This document shows, piece after piece, positions 50,159 to 59,303 of a DNA stretch of 64,000 nt; positions within the stretch are counted from its first letter, which is position 1; each line of letters opens with the position of its first letter. Source of the DNA: Nocardioides sp. dk884 (GTDB taxonomy: Bacteria > Actinomycetota > Actinomycetes > Propionibacteriales > Nocardioidaceae); NCBI RefSeq assembly GCF_009557055.1, contig NZ_CP045649.1:4005501-4069500 (forward strand). The letters run 5' to 3'. The notes below the pieces were generated by a model. The model worked only from the letters and a program-made list of their open reading frames with translations. It searched no databases and had not been told where the DNA came from. A program made the translations under genes and the position numbers.

Positions 50159-53086
50159 TTGCTGATCCTGGTCGCCGTCCTGCTGGCGATGTCGGCGGCC
50201 TGTCCGTGGCTGGTACGCCGCTGGGGCCGTCGCGCGTTCCTGTTCGTCTCCCTCGGCCCGCTCGCCGGTACGGCGTGGGTCGCTGCCCAAGGTCCCGCCG
50301 TGTCGCGCGGCGAGACGCTGAGCGAGACCCATCCGTGGGTCGAGAGCATCGGCATGGAGCTGGCCTTCCGCATGGGCCCGTTGCAGTGGCTGCTCGCGAT
50401 GATCGTGCTCGGCGTCGGGTCTCTCGTGCTCGCCTACTGCACCTGGTACTTCCGCGACGACAGCCTCGGCGTACCCCGCTTCGCGGGCGTGCTCACCGCC
50501 TTCGTCGCCGCGATGCTCGGCCTGGTCCTGGCCGACGACCTGCTGCTGCTCTACGTCTTCTGGGAGCTGACCACTGTCTTCTCCTTCCTGCTGATCGGCC
50601 ACGACCCGGCTCGCCGGGCCAGCCGCCAGGCGGCGATCCAGGCGCTGGTGGTCACCACCCTCGGCGGGCTGAGCATGCTCGTCGGCGCACTGATCCTGGG
50701 CCACGAGGGCGGCACCCACCGGATCAGCGAGCTGCTCGCCGACCCGCCGAGCGGGGTCGCCGTCACGGTCGCCATCCACCTGCTCCTGGTCGGCGCGATC
50801 AGCAAGTCCGCACTGGTGCCCTTCCACTTCTGGCTGCCCGCGGCGATGGCCGCGCCCACCCCGGTGAGCGCCTACCTGCACGCCGCCTCGATGGTGAAGG
50901 CCGGCGTCTACCTGGTCGCCCTGCTCGCCCCGGTGTACGCCGGGGTCGCGGGCTGGCGCCCGGTCCTGCTGGTCCTCGGCATCGCCACGATGCTGCTCGG
51001 CGGGCTGCGCGCGCTGCGCCAGACCGACCTCAAGCTGCTGCTCGCCTTCGGCACGGTGAGCCAGCTCGGCTTCTTGATCATGGTGCTCGGCATCGGCACT
51101 CGCAGCGCGCTGCTGGCCGGCCTGGCCCTGCTGCTGGCCCACGCGCTGTTCAAGGCCACCCTGTTCCTGGTGGTCGGCATCATCGACCGCAGCGCCGGCA
51201 CCCGCGACCTGCGCCGCCTCAGCGGCCTGGGCCGGCGGATGCCGGTGGTCGCCGGCGCCGCGGTCCTGGCCGCCGCCTCGATGGCCGGCGTCCCCCCGCT
51301 CCTGGGGTACGTCGCCAAGGAGAGCGTGCTCGTGGCGGTGCTGGACGTCGCCAAGGACGGCGACGGCACCGGCCTCGCCGGGGCGGCCGGGTGGCTCGCG
51401 CTGCTCGGCGTCGTGCTGGGCTCGGTGCTCACCGCTGCGTACTCCGCCCGCTTCGTGTGGGGCGCCTTCGCCACCCGCACGGTCGAGGAGGAGCCGACCG
51501 TGGCGCGGGTCCACCCCGGCTTCGCCGCCGGCCCGGTGCTCCTCGCCGCGCTCTCGCTGGTCCTGGGCTTCCTGGGCCGCCCGGTCACCGAGCTGCTCGC
51601 GCCGTACCTCGAGGCGGTCCCGGAGGGGGTCCACCACGCCGAGCTGTCCCTGTGGCACGGCCTCGGGCTGCCGCTGCTGGCGACCCTGCTGGCCCTCGCC
51701 GGCGGTGCGCTGATGTTCGTGATGCGCGACCGGGTGGCGCGGCTGCAGTCGCGCTGGACGGTGGACTGGACCCTCGAGCGGGCCTACCGCAGCGGCATGC
51801 GCGTCCTCGACCGCACCGCCGTGGAGGTGACCGGTGTCGTGCAGCGAGGCTCCGCCTCGGCGTACCTCGCGATCATCCTGGCCGTCGTGGTCGTCGTCCC
51901 CGGCTCGACGCTGATCGGCGCCTGGGGTGACATCGACGTCCAGGCCTGGGAGCACCCCGCCCAGGCGGTGATCGGCGTCGTGGTCGTCGCGGCCGCGGTG
52001 ATGGCGACCCGGTCGCGCCGCCGCCTGCGCGCGGTGCTGCTCGCCGGCGCCACCGGCTACGGCACCGCGCTGCTGTTCGTCATGCAGGGCGCCCCGGACC
52101 TGGCGCTGACCCAGGCGCTGGTGGAGACGCTCACCGTCGTGGTCTTCGTGCTGGCGCTGCGCCGGATGCCGGAGTACTTCACCGACCGGCCGCTCTCGCG
52201 CCAGCGCTACTGGCGGATGGCCCTCGGCCTGGCCGTGGCGATCGTCTCGGCCGGGTTCATGCTCGTCGCCGCCGGCGCCCGGGTCGCCGACCCGGTCTCG
52301 CTGATGCTGCCCCAGGAGGCGGTCGACTACGGCGGCGGCAAGAACATCGTCAACGTGATCCTCGTCGACGCCCGCGCCTGGGACACCTTCGGTGAGATCA
52401 CTGTGCTGGTCGCGGCCGCGACCGGCGTCGCGAGCCTGATCTTCGTCAACACCCGCGGCACCGGCATCCGCCGCGTGCACGAGATCCCCTACCCGCCGAC
52501 CGTGCGCAAGCAGCCGACCTCGCCCGGGCGCCGACCGTGGCTGGCCGCGCCGCGCACGCTCCCGCCCGAGAGCCGCTCGATCATCTTCGAGGTGGTCACC
52601 CGGCTGATGTTCCACACGGTCGTCGTGTTCTCGATCTACCTGCTGCTGGTCGGTCACAACGAGCCCGGCGGCGGTTTCGCCGCCGGCATGGTCACCGGCC
52701 TGGCGCTGGTCGTGCGCTACCTGGTGGGCGGGCGCTACGAGCTCGACGAGGCGGCACCGGTCGACGCCGGCCGGCTGATCGGCGGCGGGCTCGCCGTGGC
52801 CGCACTGGCCGCCGTGCTGCCGCTCGCCTTCGGCGGCTCGATCCTGCAGAGCGCCATCGTCGACCTCCACATCCCCGTCCTGGGCGACCTGCACCTGGTC
52901 ACCTCGGCCCTCTTCGACGTCGGCGTCTACCTCGTCGTCGTCGGGCTGGTCCTCGACCTGCTGCGTGCCCTGGGCTCCCACATCGACCGTCAGGTCGTGC
53001 GTGCCCGCCGGGAGTCCGAGACCGGGCTCATGAGCGAGCCCGTCGCCGGGGAGACGACGTCTGCCGAGGAGGCAGCCCGCGCATGA
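50159..53086 (+). CDS. mrpA: Mrp Na+/H+ antiporter subunit A fused to subunit B
   Basis: 975 residues from a TTG at 50159, chosen because AAAGG is 7 bases upstream and the N-terminus then fits other MrpA proteins; an ATG at 50132 adds nine residues without a ribosome site. MrpA is the NuoL-like proton/ion-translocating subunit: DDLLLLYVFWELTTVFSFLLIG, the key lysine region ISKSALVPFHFWLPAAMAAPTPVSAYLHAASMVKAG, and HALFKATLFLVVGIIDR. From about residue 790 an MrpB domain follows (SIIFEVVTRLMFHTVVVFSI, NEPGGGFAAGM). The A-B fusion explains the absence of a separate mrpB. The complex exports Na+ in exchange for protons and supports pH and salt tolerance. Confidence 0.93.
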   Translation: MLILVAVLLAMSAACPWLVRRWGRRAFLFVSLGPLAGTAWVAAQGPAVSRGETLSETHPWVESIGMELAFRMGPLQWLLAMIVLGVGSLVLAYCTWYFRDDSLGVPRFAGVLTAFVAAMLGLVLADDLLLLYVFWELTTVFSFLLIGHDPARRASRQAAIQALVVTTLGGLSMLVGALILGHEGGTHRISELLADPPSGVAVTVAIHLLLVGAISKSALVPFHFWLPAAMAAPTPVSAYLHAASMVKAGVYLVALLAPVYAGVAGWRPVLLVLGIATMLLGGLRALRQTDLKLLLAFGTVSQLGFLIMVLGIGTRSALLAGLALLLAHALFKATLFLVVGIIDRSAGTRDLRRLSGLGRRMPVVAGAAVLAAASMAGVPPLLGYVAKESVLVAVLDVAKDGDGTGLAGAAGWLALLGVVLGSVLTAAYSARFVWGAFATRTVEEEPTVARVHPGFAAGPVLLAALSLVLGFLGRPVTELLAPYLEAVPEGVHHAELSLWHGLGLPLLATLLALAGGALMFVMRDRVARLQSRWTVDWTLERAYRSGMRVLDRTAVEVTGVVQRGSASAYLAIILAVVVVVPGSTLIGAWGDIDVQAWEHPAQAVIGVVVVAAAVMATRSRRRLRAVLLAGATGYGTALLFVMQGAPDLALTQALVETLTVVVFVLALRRMPEYFTDRPLSRQRYWRMALGLAVAIVSAGFMLVAAGARVADPVSLMLPQEAVDYGGGKNIVNVILVDARAWDTFGEITVLVAAATGVASLIFVNTRGTGIRRVHEIPYPPTVRKQPTSPGRRPWLAAPRTLPPESRSIIFEVVTRLMFHTVVVFSIYLLLVGHNEPGGGFAAGMVTGLALVVRYLVGGRYELDEAAPVDAGRLIGGGLAVAALAAVLPLAFGGSILQSAIVDLHIPVLGDLHLVTSALFDVGVYLVVVGLVLDLLRALGSHIDRQVVRARRESETGLMSEPVAGETTSAEEAARA

Positions 53087-53604
53087 ACGACATCAACCTG
53101 ACCCTGGTCCTGATCTCCGCCGCCCTCCTCGGCTGCGGGGTCTACCTGCTCCTCGAACGCAGCCTGTCGCGGGTGCTGGTCGGCCTGGTGATGATGGGCA
53201 ACGGCGTCAGCCTGGCCTTCCTCGTCGCCGGTGGCCCGGCCGGCTCGGCCCCGATCGTCGGCGCCGAGAGCAGCGACGCCGCCGAGATGTCCGACCCGCT
53301 GCCCCAGGCCATGGTGCTGACCGCCATCGTGATCACGCTCGCCACGACGGCCTTCGTGCTGGCGATGGCCTACCGCAGCTGGCAGCTCAACCAGCACGAC
53401 GACGTACAGGACGACGTCGAGGACGCCGCCATCCGCCGGCTGGCCGCCACCGACGTCACCTCCGAGGCGTACGACGCCGCGTCCGACGAGGACACCGACG
53501 TCAGCGACGACCCGCGCGAGTGCGACGACACCCCCGGTGCCAGCGGCTCGGTCACCTACGGCACGGCCCTCGACGCCGTACCCGGAACGGAGCCCCGCCC
53601 GTGA
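53083..53604 (+). CDS. mrpC: Mrp antiporter subunit C (NuoK-like)
   Basis: 173 residues; ATG at 53083 overlaps the mrpA stop (ATGA). Three membrane helices of the NuoK type: LTLVLISAALLGCGVYLLLE, LSRVLVGLVMMGNGVSLAFL and LPQAMVLTAIVITLATTAFVLAMAYR, with DPLPQAMVLTAIVI the family signature. The C-terminal 60 residues are a long acidic tail (AASDEDTDVSDDPRECDD), longer than in most MrpC proteins. Confidence 0.94.
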   Translation: MNDINLTLVLISAALLGCGVYLLLERSLSRVLVGLVMMGNGVSLAFLVAGGPAGSAPIVGAESSDAAEMSDPLPQAMVLTAIVITLATTAFVLAMAYRSWQLNQHDDVQDDVEDAAIRRLAATDVTSEAYDAASDEDTDVSDDPRECDDTPGASGSVTYGTALDAVPGTEPRP

Positions 53605-55283
53605 GCGCCCTGGTCCCCCTTCCCGTCCTGCTGCCGATCCTCGGCGCCGGACTCTCCCTGGTGCTCGGCCAGCACCCGCGCCTGCAGCGCTGGGTCAGCG
53701 TGGTCGTGCTCAGCTCGATCGTGGTGATCGCCGCCATCTTGATGGTGGCCGCCGACACCGACGGCCCGCAGGTCCTGTGGATCGGCGGCTGGCCGGAGAC
53801 CCTCGGCATCGTGCTCGTCGCTGACCGGCTGGCCACCTTGATGCTGCTGGTCAGCGCGGTGGTGACCCTCGCGGTCCTCGGCTACTCCATCGGCCAGGGC
53901 ATGACCGAGGACGAGGAGGACGCGACCCTCTCGGTCTACCATCCGACGTTCCTGGTGCTCGTGGCCGGCGTCGCGAACGCGTTCCTCGCCGGTGACCTGT
54001 TCAACCTGTTCGTCAGCTTCGAGATGCTGCTGTTCGCCAGCTATGTGCTGCTGACCCTCGGCGGCACCGCCACCCGGCTGCGGGCCGGCACCATCTACGT
54101 CCTGGTCAACCTGCTGTCCTCGACGCTGTTCTTGATCTCGCTGGCCGTCGTGTACGCCGCCACCGGCACGCTCACCCTGGCCCACCTGGCCGAGCGGATC
54201 GCCGACCTGCCCGACCACGTGGCGCTGATGATCCAGCTGCTGCTGCTCACGACGTTCGCGATCAAGGCGGCGGTCTTCCCGCTGTCGTTCTGGCTGCCCG
54301 ACAGCTACCCGACCGCCCCCGCCCCGGTCACCGCCGTCTTCGCCGGCCTGCTCACCAAGGTGGGCATCTACGCGATCCTGCGGATGCAGACGCTGCTGTT
54401 CCCCGAGAGCCCGCTGACCGGCCTGCTCATGTGGGCGGCGCTGCTGACGATGCTGGTCGGCATCCTCGGCGCCATCGCGCAGTCCGACATCAAGCGCATG
54501 CTGTCCTTCACCCTGGTCAGCCACATCGGCTACCTGGTGCTGGGCATCGCGCTGGCCACCTCCGCCGGTGTCGCGGGCACGGTCTTCTACGTCGTGCACC
54601 ACATCACCGTGCAGACCGCGCTCTTCTTGGTGGTCGGCCTGGTCGAGCGCCGCGCGGGCAGCACGTCGCTGATGCGCATCGGGGGCCTGGCCCGGATCGC
54701 GCCGCTGCTGGCCGTGCTGTTCTTCGTGCCGGCGATGAACCTGGCCGGCATCCCGCCGTTCTCCGGGTTCATCGGCAAGGTCGGGCTGCTCCAGGCCGCG
54801 CAGGACCAGGGCTCCGTGCTGGCCTGGGTGCTGGTCGTGGGCGGCGTGCTCACCAGCCTGCTCACCCTGTACGCCGTGGCCAAGACCTGGGCGGTCGCGT
54901 TCTGGCGCACCCCCGCCGAGGCCCACGAGGCGCTCGAGGAGATCGCCGACCGCGACCCGGGCTACGGCTCGCAGGCCTTCGCCGAGCACCGCGGCCACGT
55001 GCACACCGCCCAGGGCTCGCTGTCGCTGACCGCGATCGAGGAGGCCCGTCGCCTCGGCGACGATGACATGCCCGACCGTGACTTCCACCAGCTCATCACC
55101 GACGGTGACGACACCAAGCACATGCCACGAAGCATGGTCCTGCCCACCGCCCTGCTGGTCACGCTCAGCGTGGGGCTCACCTTCCTCGCCGGGCCGCTGT
55201 TCGCCTTCAGCGACCGGGCCGCGGACGACCTGCTGGAGCGCACGCCGTACCTCAGCGCCGTGCTGACGGGAGACGAGCAGTGA
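53601..55283 (+). CDS. mrpD: Mrp antiporter subunit D (NuoM/N-like)
   Basis: 560 residues from a GTG overlapping the mrpC stop. About 14 helices. The ion-translocation signature is NLFVSFEMLLFASYVLLTLGG (with the membrane glutamate), TFAIKAAVFPLSFWLPDSYPTAPAPVTAVFAGLLTKVG (lysines of the channel), and SDIKRMLSFTLVSHIGY. A hydrophilic insertion of about 80 residues near the C-terminus (HEALEEIADRDPGYGSQAF to GDDTKHMPRSM) precedes the last helix, and seems larger than in common MrpD proteins. Confidence 0.95.
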   Translation: MSALVPLPVLLPILGAGLSLVLGQHPRLQRWVSVVVLSSIVVIAAILMVAADTDGPQVLWIGGWPETLGIVLVADRLATLMLLVSAVVTLAVLGYSIGQGMTEDEEDATLSVYHPTFLVLVAGVANAFLAGDLFNLFVSFEMLLFASYVLLTLGGTATRLRAGTIYVLVNLLSSTLFLISLAVVYAATGTLTLAHLAERIADLPDHVALMIQLLLLTTFAIKAAVFPLSFWLPDSYPTAPAPVTAVFAGLLTKVGIYAILRMQTLLFPESPLTGLLMWAALLTMLVGILGAIAQSDIKRMLSFTLVSHIGYLVLGIALATSAGVAGTVFYVVHHITVQTALFLVVGLVERRAGSTSLMRIGGLARIAPLLAVLFFVPAMNLAGIPPFSGFIGKVGLLQAAQDQGSVLAWVLVVGGVLTSLLTLYAVAKTWAVAFWRTPAEAHEALEEIADRDPGYGSQAFAEHRGHVHTAQGSLSLTAIEEARRLGDDDMPDRDFHQLITDGDDTKHMPRSMVLPTALLVTLSVGLTFLAGPLFAFSDRAADDLLERTPYLSAVLTGDEQ

Positions 55284-55849
55284 GCCCGCAGGTGACCCCC
55301 CGGCGCGACGGCAGCGTGAAGCCCAGTCGCTACCGCGCCGTGCAGCCGGGCGCGCTGATCTGGCTGACGCTGGTCTGGATGGCACTGTGGGGCGACGTGA
55401 CGCCGATGCTGGTCGTGTCGGGCCTGCTGATGGCGGTGGTGGTGTGCCTGGTCTTCCCGCTCCCGCCCATCGAGCTCCACCTCAAGGTCCACCCGTGGGC
55501 CGCGCTGCGGCTCACCGGTCGGTTCCTGATCGACATCGTGATGGCGAGCGTGCAGGTGGCCGGGGTCGTGCTGCGGCGCCGCCCGGTGCGCAACGCGGTG
55601 GTCGCGGTGGACCTGGAGACCACCTCCGACTTCGTGCTGACCGGGGTGGCCTCGATGCTGTCGCTGGTGCCGGGCTCGGTCGTCGTCGAGGCGCGCCGCT
55701 CCACCCACACCCTCTACCTGCACGTGCTGGACGTCCCCGACGAGGCGGCGGCCGACCGGTTCCGCGCGCGGGCGCTGGACCAGGAGCAGCGTTTCCTGGC
55801 CGCCTTCACGCCCCGACCCGACCCCGCGACCGAGGCAGGTGCGGCATGA
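55280..55849 (+). CDS. mrpE: Mrp antiporter subunit E
   Basis: 189 residues, GTG start overlapping the mrpD stop. Two or three N-terminal helices (PGALIWLTLVWMALWG, TPMLVVSGLLMAVVVCLVFPLP) and the signature VASMLSLVPGSVVVEARRSTHTLYLHVLDV, a conserved periplasm/cytoplasm-facing domain. Needed for assembly of the Mrp complex. Confidence 0.94.
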   Translation: MSPQVTPRRDGSVKPSRYRAVQPGALIWLTLVWMALWGDVTPMLVVSGLLMAVVVCLVFPLPPIELHLKVHPWAALRLTGRFLIDIVMASVQVAGVVLRRRPVRNAVVAVDLETTSDFVLTGVASMLSLVPGSVVVEARRSTHTLYLHVLDVPDEAAADRFRARALDQEQRFLAAFTPRPDPATEAGAA

Positions 55850-56148
55850 GCATCGTCCTTCTCCTGACCGCCTCGACCCTGGGGGTCGCCGCGCTGCTGA
55901 CGGTGATCCGCCTGACCATCGGCCCCACGATCCTGGACCGCAGCGTCGCCCTGGACGTGCTGATGGCCGTGACGATCTGCGGCATCGCGGTGTACTCCAT
56001 CCACCGGCACACGACGTACGCGCTGCCGGTGCTGCTGGTGCTCAGCATGGTCGGCTTCGTCGGCTCGGTGAGCATCGCGCGCTACGCGAGCGGCACCGAT
56101 GACATCGAGGCCGAAGACGACAGCGACGACCACCGGGGGCATCCGTGA
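55846..56148 (+). CDS. mrpF: Mrp antiporter subunit F
   Basis: 100 residues, ATG overlapping the mrpE stop (ATGA). Three membrane helices with IRLTIGPTILDRSVALDVLMAVTICGIAV, where GPTILDRxVALD is the family signature, and an acidic C-terminus (DDIEAEDDSDD). Confidence 0.94.
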   Translation: MSIVLLLTASTLGVAALLTVIRLTIGPTILDRSVALDVLMAVTICGIAVYSIHRHTTYALPVLLVLSMVGFVGSVSIARYASGTDDIEAEDDSDDHRGHP

Positions 56149-56516
56149 GCTGGGACTGGACCACCGTCGCCGACGTGCTCGCCGCCGTCTGCCTGCTGGG
56201 CGGGGCGTTCTTCGCCCTGATCGCGGCGATCGGCGTCGTACGACTGCCCGACCTGCTCAGCCGCATGCACGCCGCGACCAAGCCGCAGGTGATCGGCCTG
56301 TTGCTGGTCGTCGTCGGCCTCGCGCTCAGCCTGCGCGACCCCGGCTCGCTGGGGATCCTGGGCCTGGTCGTGCTGATGCAGATGGGCACCAGCGTCGTCG
56401 CCGGCCACATGGTCGGCCGCGCCTCGTTCCGCGCCGGCCAGGTCCGCCGCGACCTGCTCGTCGTCGACGAGCTCAGCGGCGTGCTCTCCGACGAGGAGCC
56501 GCGCGGGGCGCCGTAG
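56145..56516 (+). CDS. mrpG: Mrp antiporter subunit G
   Basis: 123 residues, GTG overlapping the mrpF stop. VRLPDLLSRMHAATKPQVIGLLLVVVGLAL is the MrpG signature (a P-D-x-x-x-R-x-H-A motif). Three helices are followed by a hydrophilic tail. It is the last of six genes, all with 4-base stop/start overlaps, implying strict translational coupling and equal subunit supply. Confidence 0.94.
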   Translation: MSWDWTTVADVLAAVCLLGGAFFALIAAIGVVRLPDLLSRMHAATKPQVIGLLLVVVGLALSLRDPGSLGILGLVVLMQMGTSVVAGHMVGRASFRAGQVRRDLLVVDELSGVLSDEEPRGAP

Positions 56517-56532
56517 CCCTGCCCCCTCCCCG

Positions 56533-56604
56533 CTGTAACGCGGGGTTATTGACGCTGCACACGCCGTATGCGGTGGGTGCAGCGACGATAACCCCGCGTT
56601 ACAG
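56533..56604. repeat. 28-bp-arm inverted repeat between convergent genes
   Basis: Left arm 56533-56560 (begins CTGTAACGCGGGGTTAT) and right arm 56577-56604 match at 26 of 28 positions around a 16-base loop. It lies just after the Mrp operon and before the end of the thioredoxin-NHL gene, so it can act as a bidirectional terminator. CTGTAACGCGGGG recurs at the end of the PWPDW-repeat gene, near 61111-61123. Confidence 0.85.
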
Positions 56605-56616
56605 GCCGCGGGCGCC

Positions 56617-58404
56617 TCACTCCTGCGGTACGCCGCCGAGCGGGAGGTGCAGCTCGCCGGCAGCGGCGTCGCTGATCCGGACCGGCACGCCCCAGTCCTG
56701 CTGGTGCATGCGGCAGGCGGCGCCCTCGCCGCCGTCGGCGTCGCAGGAGGCGGCGCGCGCGGCGACGTGGAGCACCCCGTCGCCGACGTGGCGGTCCAGG
56801 ACCAGGCGGCGGACCAGGTCGGTGCCGCGGCCCGCGCCCTCGCGCAGCAGCGCCGGCGGGGTCGCCTCCACGATGAGCTGGGTCGCGGGGCCGAAGCGGT
56901 CGTCGACCTTCTGCCCCGGCGGCGGCTCGAAGGTGATCACCAGCTCCAGCTCGGCCGGCACGTCGGTCACCGGGCGCTGGGTGGTGTGCGCGAACCCGTC
57001 GGTGCGGGTGGCCGCGGCGCCGAGCGGCACCCGGGTCAGCCGGTGCGCGCCGGACTCCACGACCACCAGCTGGGCGGGCTCGGTGCCGGTGTCGGTGTCG
57101 ACGTAGGCACCGCTCGGCTCGGCGAGGTCGGTGGCGAGCGTGCTGACCTCGCCAGTCGCGGGGTCGAAGCGGCGCAGCGCGCCGTTGTAGGTGTCGCAGA
57201 CCGCGACGCTGCCGTCGGGCAGCACCGTCACCCCGAGCGGGTGCTGGAGCAGCGCCTGCTCGGCAGGGCCGTCGCGGAAGCCGAAGTCGAACAGCCCGCT
57301 GCCGACCGCGGTGCGCACCGCCCAGCCGGCGCCGTCCTCGGACGCCTCCACCCAGCGCAGCGCGGAGGTCTCGGAGTCGGCGAGCCAGAGCCGGTCGCCG
57401 TCGGGCGCCAGCCCGGAGGTCTGGGCGAGCCATGCCTCCGCGCCCGGCCCGTCGAGCAGCCCCTCGTTGCTGGTGCCGACGACCACCTCCACGGCGCCGG
57501 TGCGCGGGTCGAGGGTCCACAGCTGGTGGATCCCGGCCATCGCGACCCAGACCCGGTCCTGCCACCAGGCGACGTCCCAGGGGCTGGAGAGCCGGTCGGT
57601 GCCGTCGCCCTGCATCCACTGGGTCCCGTCGCCGGCGAGCGTGCGGACCTCGCCGTCGGCCAGCGAGATCCCCCGCAGCCGGTGCGCGACGGTGTCGGCG
57701 ACCACCACGTCGTAGCCCACCTCGGCGGCGACGTCCGGCGGCAGCAGGCACAGCCCGTTGGGCTCGCGGAACCCCTCGAAGCGCCGCCGCGCCGCCCCGT
57801 CGGCGCCCAGCTCCACCACCGCGTCGTGCCCGGCGTCGGCGACGAGCACGCGCCCGTCACCCACCGGCACCGCCTTCGCCGGGAAGCGCAGGTCGGTCGG
57901 CTCCACCGCGACCGGGACGTACGGCGAGTCGCCGGGCTGCAGCGTGCCGCGCTCGCGGTGCTGCGGGACCAGCTCGCCCAGGAGGGCGGCGATCGCGTGG
58001 GCGTGGCCCTCCCCGGCGTACTGCGCGACGACGTAGCCCTCGGGGTCGATGAGCACCAGCGTCGGCCAGGCCCGGGCGGTGTAGGCGCGCCAGGTGACCA
58101 GGTCGGGGTCGTCGAGCACCGGGTGGTGCACGGAGTAGCGCTCGACCGCCTGGGCCAGCGCCACCGGGTCGGCCTCGTGCACGAACTTCGGGGAGTGCAC
58201 ACCGATGACGACCAGCTCCTCGGCGTACTCCTCCTCCACCGCGCGCAGCTCGTCGAGGACGTGCAGGCAGTTGATGCAGCAGAAGGTCCAGAAGTCCAGC
58301 AGCACGAAGCGGCCGCGCAGGTCCTTCAGGGTCAGGGGGCCGTCGGTGTTCAACCAGCCGCGGCCCTCGAGCTCGGGGGCGCGGACGCGGGGGCGGGTGC
58401 TCAC
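56617..58404 (-). CDS. thioredoxin-like domain plus NHL-repeat propeller protein (NHLRC2-like)
   Basis: 595 residues. The N-terminal 150 residues are a thioredoxin/AhpC-like fold: LKDLRGRFVLLDFWTFCCINCLHVLDELRAVEEEY, with the redox motif C-C-I-N-C, and ARAWPTLVLIDPEGYVV. Residues about 170-470 hold NHL-type propeller blades (VLVADAGHDAVVELG, FREPNGLCLLP, VVVADTVAHRLRGISL, LSSPWDVAWW, HPLGVTVLPDGSVAVCDTYNGALRRF). A C-terminal beta domain with clustered cysteines (ASCDADGGEGAACRMH) completes it. The architecture matches NHLRC2 proteins, whose function is not settled. No signal peptide is present. Confidence 0.88.
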   Translation of the reverse strand: MSTRPRVRAPELEGRGWLNTDGPLTLKDLRGRFVLLDFWTFCCINCLHVLDELRAVEEEYAEELVVIGVHSPKFVHEADPVALAQAVERYSVHHPVLDDPDLVTWRAYTARAWPTLVLIDPEGYVVAQYAGEGHAHAIAALLGELVPQHRERGTLQPGDSPYVPVAVEPTDLRFPAKAVPVGDGRVLVADAGHDAVVELGADGAARRRFEGFREPNGLCLLPPDVAAEVGYDVVVADTVAHRLRGISLADGEVRTLAGDGTQWMQGDGTDRLSSPWDVAWWQDRVWVAMAGIHQLWTLDPRTGAVEVVVGTSNEGLLDGPGAEAWLAQTSGLAPDGDRLWLADSETSALRWVEASEDGAGWAVRTAVGSGLFDFGFRDGPAEQALLQHPLGVTVLPDGSVAVCDTYNGALRRFDPATGEVSTLATDLAEPSGAYVDTDTGTEPAQLVVVESGAHRLTRVPLGAAATRTDGFAHTTQRPVTDVPAELELVITFEPPPGQKVDDRFGPATQLIVEATPPALLREGAGRGTDLVRRLVLDRHVGDGVLHVAARAASCDADGGEGAACRMHQQDWGVPVRISDAAAGELHLPLGGVPQE

Positions 58405-58487
58405 CGCACGATTGTGCTCCGGCGCCGGTTGCCCGCCCGCAGCGGCACCGGTGCGGGCGTACCCACGGTACGTCTACGCTGCCCCGC

Positions 58488-59303
58488 ATGACTGATGCCG
58501 AGCTCCTGGCCGGGTACGTCGACATCTGGTGGCGGGCGATCGACGACTTCACCACGCTGCTGGAGCAGATCCCCGAGGAGCACTGGGACGCACCGACCGA
58601 CCTGCCCGGCTGGGACGTCCGCGCGGTCGCCGCGCACGTGGCCCACCTGGAGAAGGTGCTCGCCACCGGCGTCGAGGAGCAGGCCGAGGTCGGCGAGCCC
58701 GCGCACGTGAGCGGCCCGATGGGCCTCTACACCGAGATCGGCCCGGTCAACCGGCGTACCGCGACCCCCGACGAGCTGATCCGCGAGATCCGCGAGTCGG
58801 CCACCGCCCGCCACACCGCGCTGCTGGCCGACCCGCCCACCGACGCCTCGGCGCGTCCGGGGCGGGTCTTCGCCGGCGTGCCGTGGGACTGGCGCACGCT
58901 GCTGCGCAACCGGCCGCTGGACGTGTGGATGCACGAGCAGGACGTACGCCGCGCGGTCGGGCTGCCCGGCGGCCTGGACACCCCCGCGGCCCGGCACACC
59001 ACCGACTACCTGCTCGAGAGCGTCGGCTTCGTGCTGGCCAAGCGGGTGGGCGCGCCCGCCGGCACGACCCTGGTCGCGGAGGTCGAGGGCAGCGAGCCGG
59101 TCGCGTTCGTCGTCACCGACGCAGGGCGCGGCGAGCGGCTGCCCGAGGTGCCCGCCGAGCCCACGGTGCGGCTGCGCACCGACCGCGAGAGCTTCCTGCT
59201 GCTCGCCGGCGGCCGCCGCGCGGTGGGTCCGGGCGCGGTGCACCTGGAGGGCGACCCTGCCCTCGGCCAGCGCATCCTCGAGGCGCTGGCGACCACGCCG
59301 TGA
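58488..59303 (+). CDS. maleylpyruvate-isomerase-family (MDMPI) mycothiol-dependent-type protein
   Basis: 271 residues with the DinB-like MDMPI N-terminal four-helix domain and an SCP2-like C-terminal part. Possible metal ligands are His50/His53 in AAHVAHLEK and Asp145/His149 in LDVWMHEQDVRRA; the ligand that is Glu in the Corynebacterium maleylpyruvate isomerase is Asp here. LPGWDVRAVAAHVAH is the family signature. Most family members are mycothiol-S-transferases of unknown substrate; true maleylpyruvate isomerase function is possible but this gene is 43 kb from the gentisate operon. It overlaps the following SDR gene by four bases. Confidence 0.82.
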   Translation: MTDAELLAGYVDIWWRAIDDFTTLLEQIPEEHWDAPTDLPGWDVRAVAAHVAHLEKVLATGVEEQAEVGEPAHVSGPMGLYTEIGPVNRRTATPDELIREIRESATARHTALLADPPTDASARPGRVFAGVPWDWRTLLRNRPLDVWMHEQDVRRAVGLPGGLDTPAARHTTDYLLESVGFVLAKRVGAPAGTTLVAEVEGSEPVAFVVTDAGRGERLPEVPAEPTVRLRTDRESFLLLAGGRRAVGPGAVHLEGDPALGQRILEALATTP

